The position numbers were made by a program, and so were the translations under genes. Below are positions 8,679-16,524 of a stretch of DNA of 32,843 nt, one piece after another; the first letter of the stretch is position 1; each line of letters opens with the position of its first letter. Source of the stretch: Thermodesulfobacteriales bacterium (lineage in GTDB: Bacteria; Desulfobacterota; Thermodesulfobacteria; Thermodesulfobacteriales; Thermodesulfatatoraceae); the NCBI GenBank assembly GCA_026988575.1, contig JALSKZ010000079.1, positions 1-32,843 of the forward strand, read 5' to 3'. The notes below the pieces were generated by a model. The model had not been told where the DNA came from. It saw only the letters and a program-made list of their open reading frames with translations, and made no database searches.

Positions 8679-9991
8679 AAGGCAAAACTCCGTCCTACCT
8701 GAGGTCTTTCTGATGGCCATCCAAAACGCAATTTTACCTCCCTTTGCAGGGCTACCCGAGAGGGTTCTTCCCCATGGGTTATAAAGAGTCTCTTTACGCC
8801 CTGAAGCGCAGACAACCAGCGTATAAGCTCTTGGTGATCGGCGTGGGCTGAAAAGGCCTCTAGCCGAAAGACTTTGGCCTTATTAGCCACCCAATGGTTA
8901 TCGAGTTTTATAACCGGCCGTCTCTCCAGTATAGCCCGGCCAGGAGTACCCTCACCTTGGTACCCCACAAAGACTATCCAGGTGTGCGGGTCTCCGAGAT
9001 GGTGTTTGAGGTGTGCCACAATACGCCCTCCGGTAACCATACCTGAACCAGCAATCACCAGATAAGGTGGTTGTAAGCGGTCTATGTGTCTGGAGGACGC
9101 CACAGAAGGAGTAGAAAAGAGTAGCGGAAAGGAAAAGATCTCGTCTCCAGAAGCCAGTCGTTTCAGGGCCTCTTCGTCGTAAAGTTCGGTGTGTTTGGCG
9201 TATATCTTGGTAACCCTTAAGGCCATGGGGCTGTCTAAAATTACGGGGAAAGGTTCTACTTTACCCGACTCCACCAGCTCATTTAAGAAATAGAGGATCT
9301 CCTGGGTACGTCCAATGGCAAAAGAGGGCATGAAAAGCCGCACCTTTTTGGACCTGGCCAAACGCAACAATTGTTGCAATTGTCTCTTGGCCGTAGACCA
9401 GGAGGGGTGTCTCTTGCCCCCATAAGTACTTTCTACCACTACGTAATCGGCCTCGGTAATAGGGGTGGGGTCTCTGATAATGGGGCTTGCCCAGCGACCA
9501 ATATCTCCAGAAAAAACAAATTTTTGGCCTTCTGCCCAAAGCTCTAAGTGGGCAGAACCCAAAATGTGCCCGGCATCTTGGAAACGAAAGCTCAAATAAG
9601 GAGAAATCTCTACAGTCTCGTGGTAAGCAAAAGGCCAGCAAAGCTCTAACAATCGGGAAAGATCTCCTTCGGTACCGGCCTGAGGGTCTAAATGGAGTCT
9701 ATCCCTTAAGACGATCTCCAAGAGTTCTATGGTGGCCTGTAAGGTGAGTATTTCCCCCCGGAACCCCCCTCTTACCAATTCCAGGAGCCGACCACTGTGA
9801 TCGAGATGGGCATGGGTCAAAAAGACATAATCGATCTCTTGGGGATCAAAAGGCAAACTCCTCTCTTGGCCCACAGCCTCGACACCCTGATAGAGACCAC
9901 AATCCACCAAGATCTTTTTGCCCGCCGCCTCCATTAAATAGAGGCTGCCGGTTACCGTGCCACAGGCGCCGTAAAATGTTAACCTACCCAT
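8675..9991 (-). CDS. Metallo-beta-lactamase / beta-CASP family hydrolase (predicted ribonuclease)
   Basis: About 438 residues, probably a two-zinc RNA-processing enzyme related to CPSF73/Ysh1. The metal-binding motif LTHAHLDHSG gives H60, H62, D64 and H65. Later metal and beta-CASP motifs are FSGDIGRW, VVESTYGGKRH, ASSRHIDR, the GMVTGGRIVAHL glycine-rich block, and AFSAHADHQEL. The C-terminal RMMBL-like segment includes FITHGEEPS. There is no KH domain. I use the ATG at 9991 (GRLTFYGACGTVTGS is the family's usual N-terminus); a TTG three codons earlier is possible. No strong ribosome site is visible for either. It is flanked by the convergent YHS gene and the divergent PilZ gene, so it appears to be monocistronic. 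Confidence 0.92.
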   Translation of the reverse strand: MGRLTFYGACGTVTGSLYLMEAAGKKILVDCGLYQGVEAVGQERSLPFDPQEIDYVFLTHAHLDHSGRLLELVRGGFRGEILTLQATIELLEIVLRDRLHLDPQAGTEGDLSRLLELCWPFAYHETVEISPYLSFRFQDAGHILGSAHLELWAEGQKFVFSGDIGRWASPIIRDPTPITEADYVVVESTYGGKRHPSWSTAKRQLQQLLRLARSKKVRLFMPSFAIGRTQEILYFLNELVESGKVEPFPVILDSPMALRVTKIYAKHTELYDEEALKRLASGDEIFSFPLLFSTPSVASSRHIDRLQPPYLVIAGSGMVTGGRIVAHLKHHLGDPHTWIVFVGYQGEGTPGRAILERRPVIKLDNHWVANKAKVFRLEAFSAHADHQELIRWLSALQGVKRLFITHGEEPSRVALQREVKLRFGWPSERPQVGRSFAF

Positions 9992-10084
9992 AAAAAACAA
10001 GGTGCTCTAGCATATGATTTGTGTCAATAAAAAAAAGGACCGATCTAATGACAAATAAGCAGTTAAAAAAGAAAAGGAGTGCCT

Positions 10085-10456
10085 ATGCTTGTTTCTGAGC
10101 GACGAAAATATCCGCGCTACGCCTGTTATCTCCCAGCCTATATAAGAGACATAGAAGTACAGGTATTCCTGTGTGATCTTTCTCTAAACGGCTGTTTTGT
10201 AGAAGTACCTGAGAAATATTTCCTCCCTGTAGGAGAAAAGATCTGGCTTAACCTTTATTTACCCTGTGTAGGAGAAATTTCCGTAGAGGGCCTAGTAATG
10301 CACCACGGCACGCCCACCCGAAAGGGGATGGGCATAGAGTTTATTCGTTTCCCCGACCGCCTACACCTGGTCTATGCTAAATTCATCAAGATATTACCCA
10401 TTCTTAATGAGGCCCAGCAACTACTGCACAAGCTCACTAAAAAGGACAAAGAGTAA
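10085..10456 (+). CDS. PilZ-domain protein (cyclic di-GMP receptor type)
   Basis: About 123 residues forming a single PilZ domain. The two cyclic-di-GMP-binding motifs are present: RRKYPR near the N-terminus (RxxxR) and DLSLNGC about 30 residues later ((D/N)xSxxG). This suggests real ligand binding rather than a degenerate PilZ. AAAGGAG lies 5 bases before the ATG at 10085; a GTG two codons earlier overlaps the ribosome site itself. Only 4 bp separate it from the prepilin peptidase gene. A role in regulating type IV pili or type II secretion is plausible from that pairing, but it is an inference. The C-terminus ends in a basic helix (LHKLTKKDKE). Confidence 0.88.
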   Translation: MLVSERRKYPRYACYLPAYIRDIEVQVFLCDLSLNGCFVEVPEKYFLPVGEKIWLNLYLPCVGEISVEGLVMHHGTPTRKGMGIEFIRFPDRLHLVYAKFIKILPILNEAQQLLHKLTKKDKE

Positions 10457-10460
10457 AGAA

Positions 10461-11240
10461 ATGGATGTACTACAACCCCTTGCTAGCTTTATTTTAGGGC
10501 TTATTTTAGGCAGCTTTCTCAATGTATGCGCCTATCGGTTGCCCAGAGAAGAGTCCATTGTCTACCCCCGTTCCAGGTGTCCAAACTGTAAGGTACCTAT
10601 AAGGTGGTACGACAATATTCCTGTCTTGAGTTTCGTGTTCCTGCGTGGCAAATGTCGTTTTTGTAAGGCCCCAATATCCTGGCGTTACCCTGTGGTAGAA
10701 CTCCTAACCGGTTTTATGGCCCTAGGCCTGTTTATCCGATATGGATTTAACCCGGTCTATTTTTATCTCCTTGCCTTTGGGGCGGCCTTAGTGGTCACGA
10801 GCTTAATAGACCTAGAGTTTCAGATCATACCCGATGAGATAAGTCTGCCCGGCATATTAGTTGGCTTAGCAGGTTCCTTTTGGAACCCTTTGGTAACACC
10901 CCTAAGCAGCCTATTAGGTGCCCTGGTAGGGGCAGGAAGCCTCTACTTAGTGGCGGAATACTACTATTTTATTACCAAACGGGAAGGTATGGGGGGAGGA
11001 GACCTCAAACTGCTGGCCATGATCGGGAGTTTTTTGGGTGTCTCTAGCCTCTTGCCCGTAATTTTTATGGCCTCCTTGGTGGGAGCCGTAGCAGGGTTAA
11101 TCTTGGCCTTTTGGCAAAAAGTGCACGACAAACGTCATTTAGCCCTTCCGTTCGGTCCCTTTCTTGCCCTGGGCGCCCTAATTATCTTGTTTTATCCCCA
11201 GGTGGTGGACCTATTCTTCGGGATTTGGTTTGCCCAATAA
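10461..11240 (+). CDS. pilD: Prepilin peptidase / N-methyltransferase (PilD/GspO)
   Basis: Membrane aspartyl protease that cleaves and N-methylates type IV pilin and type II secretion pseudopilin precursors. The 259-residue protein starts at the ATG at 10461. A cytoplasmic methyltransferase-type domain after the first helix carries two Cys pairs, C40/C43 and C65/C68. Several membrane helices follow. The catalytic aspartates are D117 in LIDLEFQIIPDE and D181 in GMGGGDLKLL (family GxGD motif). The gene name pilD is used in the generic sense; gspO would be equally valid, as no pilin or secretion genes lie here. Its last 59 bp overlap the 3' end of the Sua5/YrdC gene on the opposite strand. Confidence 0.94.
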   Translation: MDVLQPLASFILGLILGSFLNVCAYRLPREESIVYPRSRCPNCKVPIRWYDNIPVLSFVFLRGKCRFCKAPISWRYPVVELLTGFMALGLFIRYGFNPVYFYLLAFGAALVVTSLIDLEFQIIPDEISLPGILVGLAGSFWNPLVTPLSSLLGALVGAGSLYLVAEYYYFITKREGMGGGDLKLLAMIGSFLGVSSLLPVIFMASLVGAVAGLILAFWQKVHDKRHLALPFGPFLALGALIILFYPQVVDLFFGIWFAQ

Positions 11241-11853
11241 GCCTTATCTCCTCCCAAGAGATCTTTCCCGCCCGGACAAGCCTTGGCTCAGGAGTAGTGA
11301 GATCCACAATGGTAGAAGGCTTCCCTCCGCCGGTAGGACCAGCATCTAAGATAAGGTCTACTCCGGGTAACATCTCGGCCACCTCTGAGGCCTCTACGGC
11401 AGGAGGAAAGCCACTTAGGTTAGCGCTTGTACCGGTAATAGGAGCCCTAAAAAGGCACGAAAGTCGGGTAGGGAGGGGATGTGAAGAAAACCTAACGGCT
11501 ATAGTACCCGTGGCTGCGGTCAGTTCTACCGGCAGATGGCGCTGGGCCTTAAAGATCAAAGTAAGCGGCCCGGGCCAGAACCGAGCTATTAAAGTCTTTG
11601 CCAAAGGAGGGACCTCTTTTACCAAAAGCGAGAGCATCTCCAACTTGCCAATGAGCACCAGGATTGGTTTTTGGACAGGTCGTTTTTTGAGGACAAAAAG
11701 TTTTTTCAGGGCCCTGGGAGAGAAGGGATCCACCGCAAGGCCGTAAAAGGTCTCGGTAGGTAAGGCCACTACTCCATGGTCTTTAAGCACGGAAACGGCC
11801 CTCTCTAAACAAACAGAGGGCCGTTTAGAATCTACCTTTATGATGTGTGACAT
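11182..11853 (-). CDS. tsaC: L-threonylcarbamoyladenylate synthase (Sua5/YrdC family)
   Basis: Makes threonylcarbamoyl-AMP from threonine, bicarbonate and ATP, the first step of t6A37 tRNA modification. The 223-residue protein has the family pattern GVVALPTETFYGLAVDP near the N-terminus, the nucleotide-binding LKKRPVQKPILVLI, WPGPLTLIF, TIAVRFSSHP and TSANLSG, ending in the STIVDLT / LVRAGKIS strand. There is no long Sua5 C-terminal domain, so it is the short YrdC/TsaC type. The ATG overlaps the purD-purE stop by one base (TAATG), a clear sign of translational coupling. The last ~14 residues are basic and Gly/Pro-rich and overlap the pilD 3' end on the other strand. Confidence 0.93.
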   Translation of the reverse strand: MSHIIKVDSKRPSVCLERAVSVLKDHGVVALPTETFYGLAVDPFSPRALKKLFVLKKRPVQKPILVLIGKLEMLSLLVKEVPPLAKTLIARFWPGPLTLIFKAQRHLPVELTAATGTIAVRFSSHPLPTRLSCLFRAPITGTSANLSGFPPAVEASEVAEMLPGVDLILDAGPTGGGKPSTIVDLTTPEPRLVRAGKISWEEIRLIGQTKSRRIGPPPGDKTR

Positions 11854-13580
11854 TACTTACACGCCATTTTTTCGCGATATCTTTTAAGCCGTTTAGCCAA
11901 ATCTTCCTGGGAAAGGGCCAATATTTCCAAGGCCAAAAAGGCTGCGTTTTTGGCCCCGTTTATGGCCACAGTGGCCACAGGTACCCCCGGAGGCATTTGC
12001 ACCGTAGAAAGTAGGGCGTCAAGACCTCCCAAACTCCCCGCCGCAATAGGTACCCCTATGACCGGAAGAGTAGATTCCGAAGCCAAGGCCCCGGCCAGGT
12101 GTGCAGCAAGCCCAGCCCCGGCAATAATTACTTTGAGGCCCCTTTTTTCTGCCTCGCGGGCAAACTGCCGCACCTTTTCGGGCTGGCGATGGGCCGAAGC
12201 AACCAATACCTCGTAGGGTACGTCAAACTGGGTCAATATTTCCTCCGCCCCTTTCATTACTTCAGCATCTGATTTACTGCCCATAAGTACCGCTACTACT
12301 GGGGGACGAAGGTGTCTCAAGGCTTTGGCGCCAATATCTGTGCGATAATAAACCCCTTCCCAAGAGATCTTTTCTACCGCTTTATAGGCCCTTGTTATGG
12401 CCTCGGGGATATCTTTACCCAGGGCAGTAACCCCAAGGACTCTACCACCGGCCGTAACAAACTGCCGTCCCTTCCGGGCCGTACCAGCGTGGAAGACCTT
12501 GACGTCTTTCATTCGAGCCACCTGGGCCAGCCCTTTAATGGGCTTTCCTTTCTCATATTTACCCGGATAACCTTTGCTCGCCATGACCACACACACCGCG
12601 GCCCTATCGTCTACCTCTAATTGTTTTTCCGCCAAAGTACCCTCTATTGAAGCCTGGATTAGCTCGGCCAGATCACTTTTGAGGCGCATCATCAAGGGCT
12701 GACACTCTGGATCCCCAAAACGACAATTAAACTCTAATACGTAAGGTTTACCCTCCCTGATCATGAGCCCGGCATAGAGGACCCCTTGGTAAGGAACGCC
12801 TTCCTGGGCCAAACCCCGGATAACAGGGCCCATGATGGTATCCATAATTTCTTGCGCTAACGACTCTGTCACCACCGGCGCTGGAGAATAGGCCCCCATC
12901 CCTCCGGTATTAGGCCCTTTATCTCCGTCTAAGAGGGGCTTGTGATCCTGCGAGGTAGGAAGAGGGAGTATAGTCTGTCCATCGGTGATCACCATAAAAG
13001 AGGCCTCTTCTCCCTCTAAACAATCCTCCACGATAAGGCGTTTACCAGCCTCTCCAAAGACCTTTTCGACCATAATTTTGTGTACAGCCTCGCGGGCCTC
13101 ATCTAAACTTCGACACACAATAACCCCTTTTCCCGCAGCCAAACCATCGGCCTTTACCACAATAGGGGCTCCCTTCTTTTCAATATAGTCCAAGGCCTCC
13201 TCGGGCTGTTCAAATACCGCAAAATCAGCCGTAGGGACACCGTATTTACGCATTAGCTCCTTGGCAAAAACCTTACTCCCTTCGATGAGGGCCGCCTTAG
13301 CTCGAGGCCCAAAAATGCGCAACCCCCTTTCCTGGAAAAAATCCACAATACCTCGCACCAAAGGATCTTCAGGACCTACCACGGTGAGATCAATACCTTC
13401 TTGCTGCACAAGCTCGGCTAAGGCCTCAAAATCGTCTGCCCTAATGGGCCTACAATCGGCCTCTAAAGCTATGCCGGCATTGCCTGGGGCACAAAATACC
13501 TTTTCTACCAAGGGGCTTTGGGCTAATTTCCAGCACAGGGCATGCTCCCTACCTCCACTTCCTATTACTAAGACCTTCAT
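11853..13580 (-). CDS. purDE: PurD-PurE fusion: GAR synthetase plus N5-CAIR mutase
   Basis: One 575-residue frame joins two purine enzymes. Residues 1-424 are phosphoribosylamine-glycine ligase: [14 protein letters not shown] at the N-terminus, the ATP-grasp loop [13 protein letters not shown] at 143-155, [20 protein letters not shown] at 210-229, and [11 protein letters not shown] at 282-292. Residues 427-575 are a full-length PurE: GSKSD at 434-438, the active-site SAHR at 462-465, and [11 protein letters not shown], then [11 protein letters not shown]. The linker is only a few residues (LRHLRPP). Both halves keep their active-site signatures, so both should work. Class I mutase (needing PurK) versus class II carboxylase cannot be decided here. 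It is upstream of and coupled to tsaC, and divergent from the HDOD gene. purD-purE fusion is not the usual arrangement; separate genes are the norm. Confidence 0.95.
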   Translation of the reverse strand: MKVLVIGSGGREHALCWKLAQSPLVEKVFCAPGNAGIALEADCRPIRADDFEALAELVQQEGIDLTVVGPEDPLVRGIVDFFQERGLRIFGPRAKAALIEGSKVFAKELMRKYGVPTADFAVFEQPEEALDYIEKKGAPIVVKADGLAAGKGVIVCRSLDEAREAVHKIMVEKVFGEAGKRLIVEDCLEGEEASFMVITDGQTILPLPTSQDHKPLLDGDKGPNTGGMGAYSPAPVVTESLAQEIMDTIMGPVIRGLAQEGVPYQGVLYAGLMIREGKPYVLEFNCRFGDPECQPLMMRLKSDLAELIQASIEGTLAEKQLEVDDRAAVCVVMASKGYPGKYEKGKPIKGLAQVARMKDVKVFHAGTARKGRQFVTAGGRVLGVTALGKDIPEAITRAYKAVEKISWEGVYYRTDIGAKALRHLRPPVVAVLMGSKSDAEVMKGAEEILTQFDVPYEVLVASAHRQPEKVRQFAREAEKRGLKVIIAGAGLAAHLAGALASESTLPVIGVPIAAGSLGGLDALLSTVQMPPGVPVATVAINGAKNAAFLALEILALSQEDLAKRLKRYREKMACK

Positions 13581-13616
13581 ATCTGCCTCCTTTTCCTGGC
13601 GCCTATATTTTTTGGC

Positions 13617-13685
13617 GATCCTAGATGAGGATCAAAAATAATGTCAAGGTCTTTAAGAACCACAATGAGCATCGACCAAGTCGAT
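13617..13685. repeat. Two short inverted repeats in the purDE/HDOD divergent region
   Basis: GATCCT-AGATG-AGGATC at 13617-13633 and ATCGAC-CAA-GTCGAT at 13671-13685 are perfect 6-bp-arm dyads in the 156-bp gap between the divergent purDE and HDOD genes. Their size suits operator sites or small hairpins. There is no evidence for a particular regulator. Confidence 0.4.
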
Positions 13686-13736
13686 AATAATCAAGCCTAG
13701 GGCCTTAAATCTCGATAAAAAAGGGGGGCGCAGAAT

Positions 13737-14864
13737 ATGTCCTATTACCTATTGGTGCTAGGGTTATTTATCATAGTGGGGCTTTTGATACTGTTATACC
13801 ACTTTTTAAAATCCCCTAAAGAACCCTTTGAAGCCTTCAAAGGGGAGCAGCCTCTTGACTCCAGAGACGCTCCCCCCCCAGTTGCTGCCCCCCAAAAGAT
13901 GTTATTTAAAAAAGAAATCGAATACAAACTTGCCCGCTGTAAAAAATTTGACCTCTCAAAACATAAAATGCGCTCTCCCCAAGAACTATCTCCCCAGCAA
14001 CAAAAAATAATCTATCAGGAACTAAAAAACTTTGTCCTCCCCTCGGCCGTGGGCACGCGCCTTGCCGCTCTATTGAGAGACCCCAACGCCAGCGCCCGAG
14101 AAATAGCCCAATTGATCGCCACCGATCCCCTCCTCTCGGCCCGACTCCTGGCCATTGTCAATTCAGCCTACTTTCGCCAACCAGAGGGCAAAAAAATACA
14201 TTCCATTCACCAAGCCATCCTGCTCTTGGGATTTAACCAAGTACGCAACCTTGTGTTCCACAGTTTTCTAGAAAACACCTTAAAGGGTAAATTGCCCTTA
14301 CCTACCGAAGAGGTAAAAAAAATCTGGATACATTCGGCCACTGTGGCCTCGGTGGCGGGTTTTTTGGCCAAACAAATAAACAGGGCCTCAGGTCTTGCGG
14401 TAACCGCCGGCCTGCTTCACGACATTGGTAAGTTCTTCCTCCCCCTATTTGATATGGGAAACGAGGGCTCCATCTCCTTGCAAGAAGACACCGAAAACTT
14501 GCCCCCTTTTGTAGAAGAAGAAATAAAATATGGGTTTAACCACTGCGTTATCGGAGGCTTTTTAAGCCAGTTATGGAAACTGCCTGAAGAAATGACCAAA
14601 ATCATTCTTTATCATCATTTGGGGCTAAGAGAACATCTCCAAAGGCTTAACAAAGAGGTCCAAGAAGCTATAATTTTAGTCATTTTGGCGGACAATATTT
14701 GTCATATATTGGGCGCAGCGGAAGAAGAAGCCTATATCTACACCTTGCCCCCCGAAACGCTTCAGATACTGAATCTACCTAAACAATGGGAGACTTTCAT
14801 TACCCCTGAGCTCAAAAAAGAGGTTGATAAAACAATTTATATGCTAAATGAATTTTATCGATAA
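13737..14864 (+). CDS. Membrane-anchored HDOD-domain protein
   Basis: 375 residues. Residues 1-24 form one hydrophobic anchor (YYLLVLGLFIIVGLLILLYHFL), followed by a ~75-residue charged and proline-rich linker. The HDOD domain begins near residue 100: LPSAVGTRLAALLRD, ATDPLLSARLLAIVNSAYF, IHSIHQAILLLGFNQVRNL. The HD motif is LLHDIGKF, and further conserved histidines follow (YHHLGL). HDOD domains are related to HD hydrolases, usually lack catalytic activity and act in signalling, but this one keeps an intact His-Asp pair. An N-terminal membrane anchor on an HDOD protein is less common than cytoplasmic forms. GGGGGGCG lies a few bases before the ATG. It overlaps the amidase gene tail to tail by 10 bp. 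Confidence 0.85.
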   Translation: MSYYLLVLGLFIIVGLLILLYHFLKSPKEPFEAFKGEQPLDSRDAPPPVAAPQKMLFKKEIEYKLARCKKFDLSKHKMRSPQELSPQQQKIIYQELKNFVLPSAVGTRLAALLRDPNASAREIAQLIATDPLLSARLLAIVNSAYFRQPEGKKIHSIHQAILLLGFNQVRNLVFHSFLENTLKGKLPLPTEEVKKIWIHSATVASVAGFLAKQINRASGLAVTAGLLHDIGKFFLPLFDMGNEGSISLQEDTENLPPFVEEEIKYGFNHCVIGGFLSQLWKLPEEMTKIILYHHLGLREHLQRLNKEVQEAIILVILADNICHILGAAEEEAYIYTLPPETLQILNLPKQWETFITPELKKEVDKTIYMLNEFYR

Positions 14865-16522
14865 GAAATTTTTATCTGCTTCATGTAACGCTCAATCCCT
14901 TGTGCTAGGCCCCGGGCAATTGTTTTCAAATAAGCTTGATTACGCAATCTCCTTTCTTCGTAGCGATTACTAATAAAGCCTATTTCTACCAACACAGCCG
15001 GCATACGGGTCCCGATCAAGACGACAAAAGGGGCCGTTTTTACCCCCCTATCCTTTACGTAGGGATAACGTTTACGCAGCTCTCTAACAAGTGATTTTTG
15101 GATATCGTAGGCCAAACGTCTTGATTCTTTTATTTTGGTGTTAAGGAGTAGGTGTTTCAGGAGGTCCTGTAAATCTCCTAAAGACCTGGCCGAGGTTGCG
15201 TTTTCTAGGGCCGCAACCCGCATGGCCTCTTTATCTCTGGCAAAATTTAGATAATAGGTCTCCACGCCGCGAGCGTGACGATTAGGCGAACTATTTACAT
15301 GGACAGAAACGAAAAGATCGGCCTTTCTCATATTGGCAATGGCTGTACGGTGTTCTAAGGGTAAAAAGACATCTCTATTGCGGGTAAAAATTATCTGAAA
15401 GCCCCGTTTTCTCAGCTCCTGGGCAAGCAAACGGGCTACCTTAAACACCACCTCTTTCTCTTTTAGCCCACTTCGCCCCAGGGCTCCAGAATCTTTTCCC
15501 CCGTGTCCGGGATCGATAACTATCCTCTTTACACAGAGGCCAAGCTGTTGGGCAAGGCTGAGAGGGCCTTCTTTTATCTTTATCTTATGGGTATTCCGGC
15601 AGCCCTGCCCCTCAGAGGGCGTATAATTGCCTACTAAATCTACTACTAATCGAGACGGATCATTTAAAAAAAACACCCTATAATCAGATAGGCTCTTTAA
15701 ATCCAAGACAATACGTACTGTTTTAGGCCGATACTGCCCCACTCTTACCTGATACAAAAGCCCATCGCTTATACGCCATAAGGGTTTTATATAGGGAGAA
15801 AGACGGGCTGGTGTACAATCTATATAGAGTCGCGGAGGTTTACCCGCGTGGGCCTTTAAGAGATGGACCTTAAATTTCACTTTGCCTGAAAGATCTATCA
15901 CTACACGACTATAATCTTGACTGGACCAATGACGTATATCGCGCACCTCTTTTGTCTTTTTAAAGGCCAAGGTGGTTCGTGAGGTTTTAGGGGAAGATCT
16001 CCTAGGAGAAGGGCGAGCCTGGGCCTTTAGGGGAGGCTTCTGGTGGGTAGACCATCGACGCAGTTGGCGCTTTAGCGCCAAGGCCTGGACAGGGTTTCGG
16101 AGATAATTTTCATAAATAAATATCGACCGTTTTAAGGCGTTTTTGACCAAGGGATTTTGGGGATAACGTTCCCATAAAAGCCGATAATACTTGAGGGCAT
16201 AAATTAAGTCGCCCCGGCGCCCAGAATATCGATAAAGTTCTTCATATAACCTTGCGGTCTTGTATAGGGCTTTAGGAGCCACAGGGCTTTCAGGGTAGCG
16301 AAAATAAACCCTTTTAAAGCGTCCAATGACCCGGAGCCAACAACTTCGATAACGAACCTTTCTGGACTTGGCAAAGACAGACAGGGCCTCTTGGGCCTGC
16401 CTATAGGCCCGCTGGGCCTCGCTGGAACGGGCATAGATAGGGGCTAAACTCCACAGGTGTCCTACAATGAAAATTAGCCCAATTATTACAATTTTTGAAC
16501 ATAAGGAAATATTTTTTTTCAT
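14855..16522 (-). CDS. amiC: N-acetylmuramoyl-L-alanine amidase with TPR-like and AMIN domains
   Basis: Secreted zinc amidase that cuts septal peptidoglycan. The 555-residue protein starts at the ATG at 16522, two bases after the mutS stop; a TTG two codons earlier overlaps mutS. Domains in order: signal peptide about 1-32 (ending PIYARS); a helical TPR/YbgF-like region about 35-155; a basic Pro/Ser linker; AMIN domain about 193-298 (DYSRVVIDLSGKVKF, RLYIDC); amidase_3 domain about 333-550. Zinc ligands and the catalytic Glu are visible: VIDPGHGGKDSG (H340), LKEKEV, FVSVHVNSS (H408) and VLVEIGFISN. The added N-terminal TPR-like part distinguishes it from E. coli AmiC but is common in delta-type bacteria. 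The symbol is by family resemblance. Confidence 0.92.
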   Translation of the reverse strand: MKKNISLCSKIVIIGLIFIVGHLWSLAPIYARSSEAQRAYRQAQEALSVFAKSRKVRYRSCWLRVIGRFKRVYFRYPESPVAPKALYKTARLYEELYRYSGRRGDLIYALKYYRLLWERYPQNPLVKNALKRSIFIYENYLRNPVQALALKRQLRRWSTHQKPPLKAQARPSPRRSSPKTSRTTLAFKKTKEVRDIRHWSSQDYSRVVIDLSGKVKFKVHLLKAHAGKPPRLYIDCTPARLSPYIKPLWRISDGLLYQVRVGQYRPKTVRIVLDLKSLSDYRVFFLNDPSRLVVDLVGNYTPSEGQGCRNTHKIKIKEGPLSLAQQLGLCVKRIVIDPGHGGKDSGALGRSGLKEKEVVFKVARLLAQELRKRGFQIIFTRNRDVFLPLEHRTAIANMRKADLFVSVHVNSSPNRHARGVETYYLNFARDKEAMRVAALENATSARSLGDLQDLLKHLLLNTKIKESRRLAYDIQKSLVRELRKRYPYVKDRGVKTAPFVVLIGTRMPAVLVEIGFISNRYEERRLRNQAYLKTIARGLAQGIERYMKQIKISYR

Positions 16523-16524
16523 TA

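Noticed and set aside
11111-11746. Long plus-strand open frame (211 residues)
   Set aside because: Lies antisense to tsaC, starts inside pilD, has no ribosome site or recognisable motif, while tsaC on the other strand has full family signatures.
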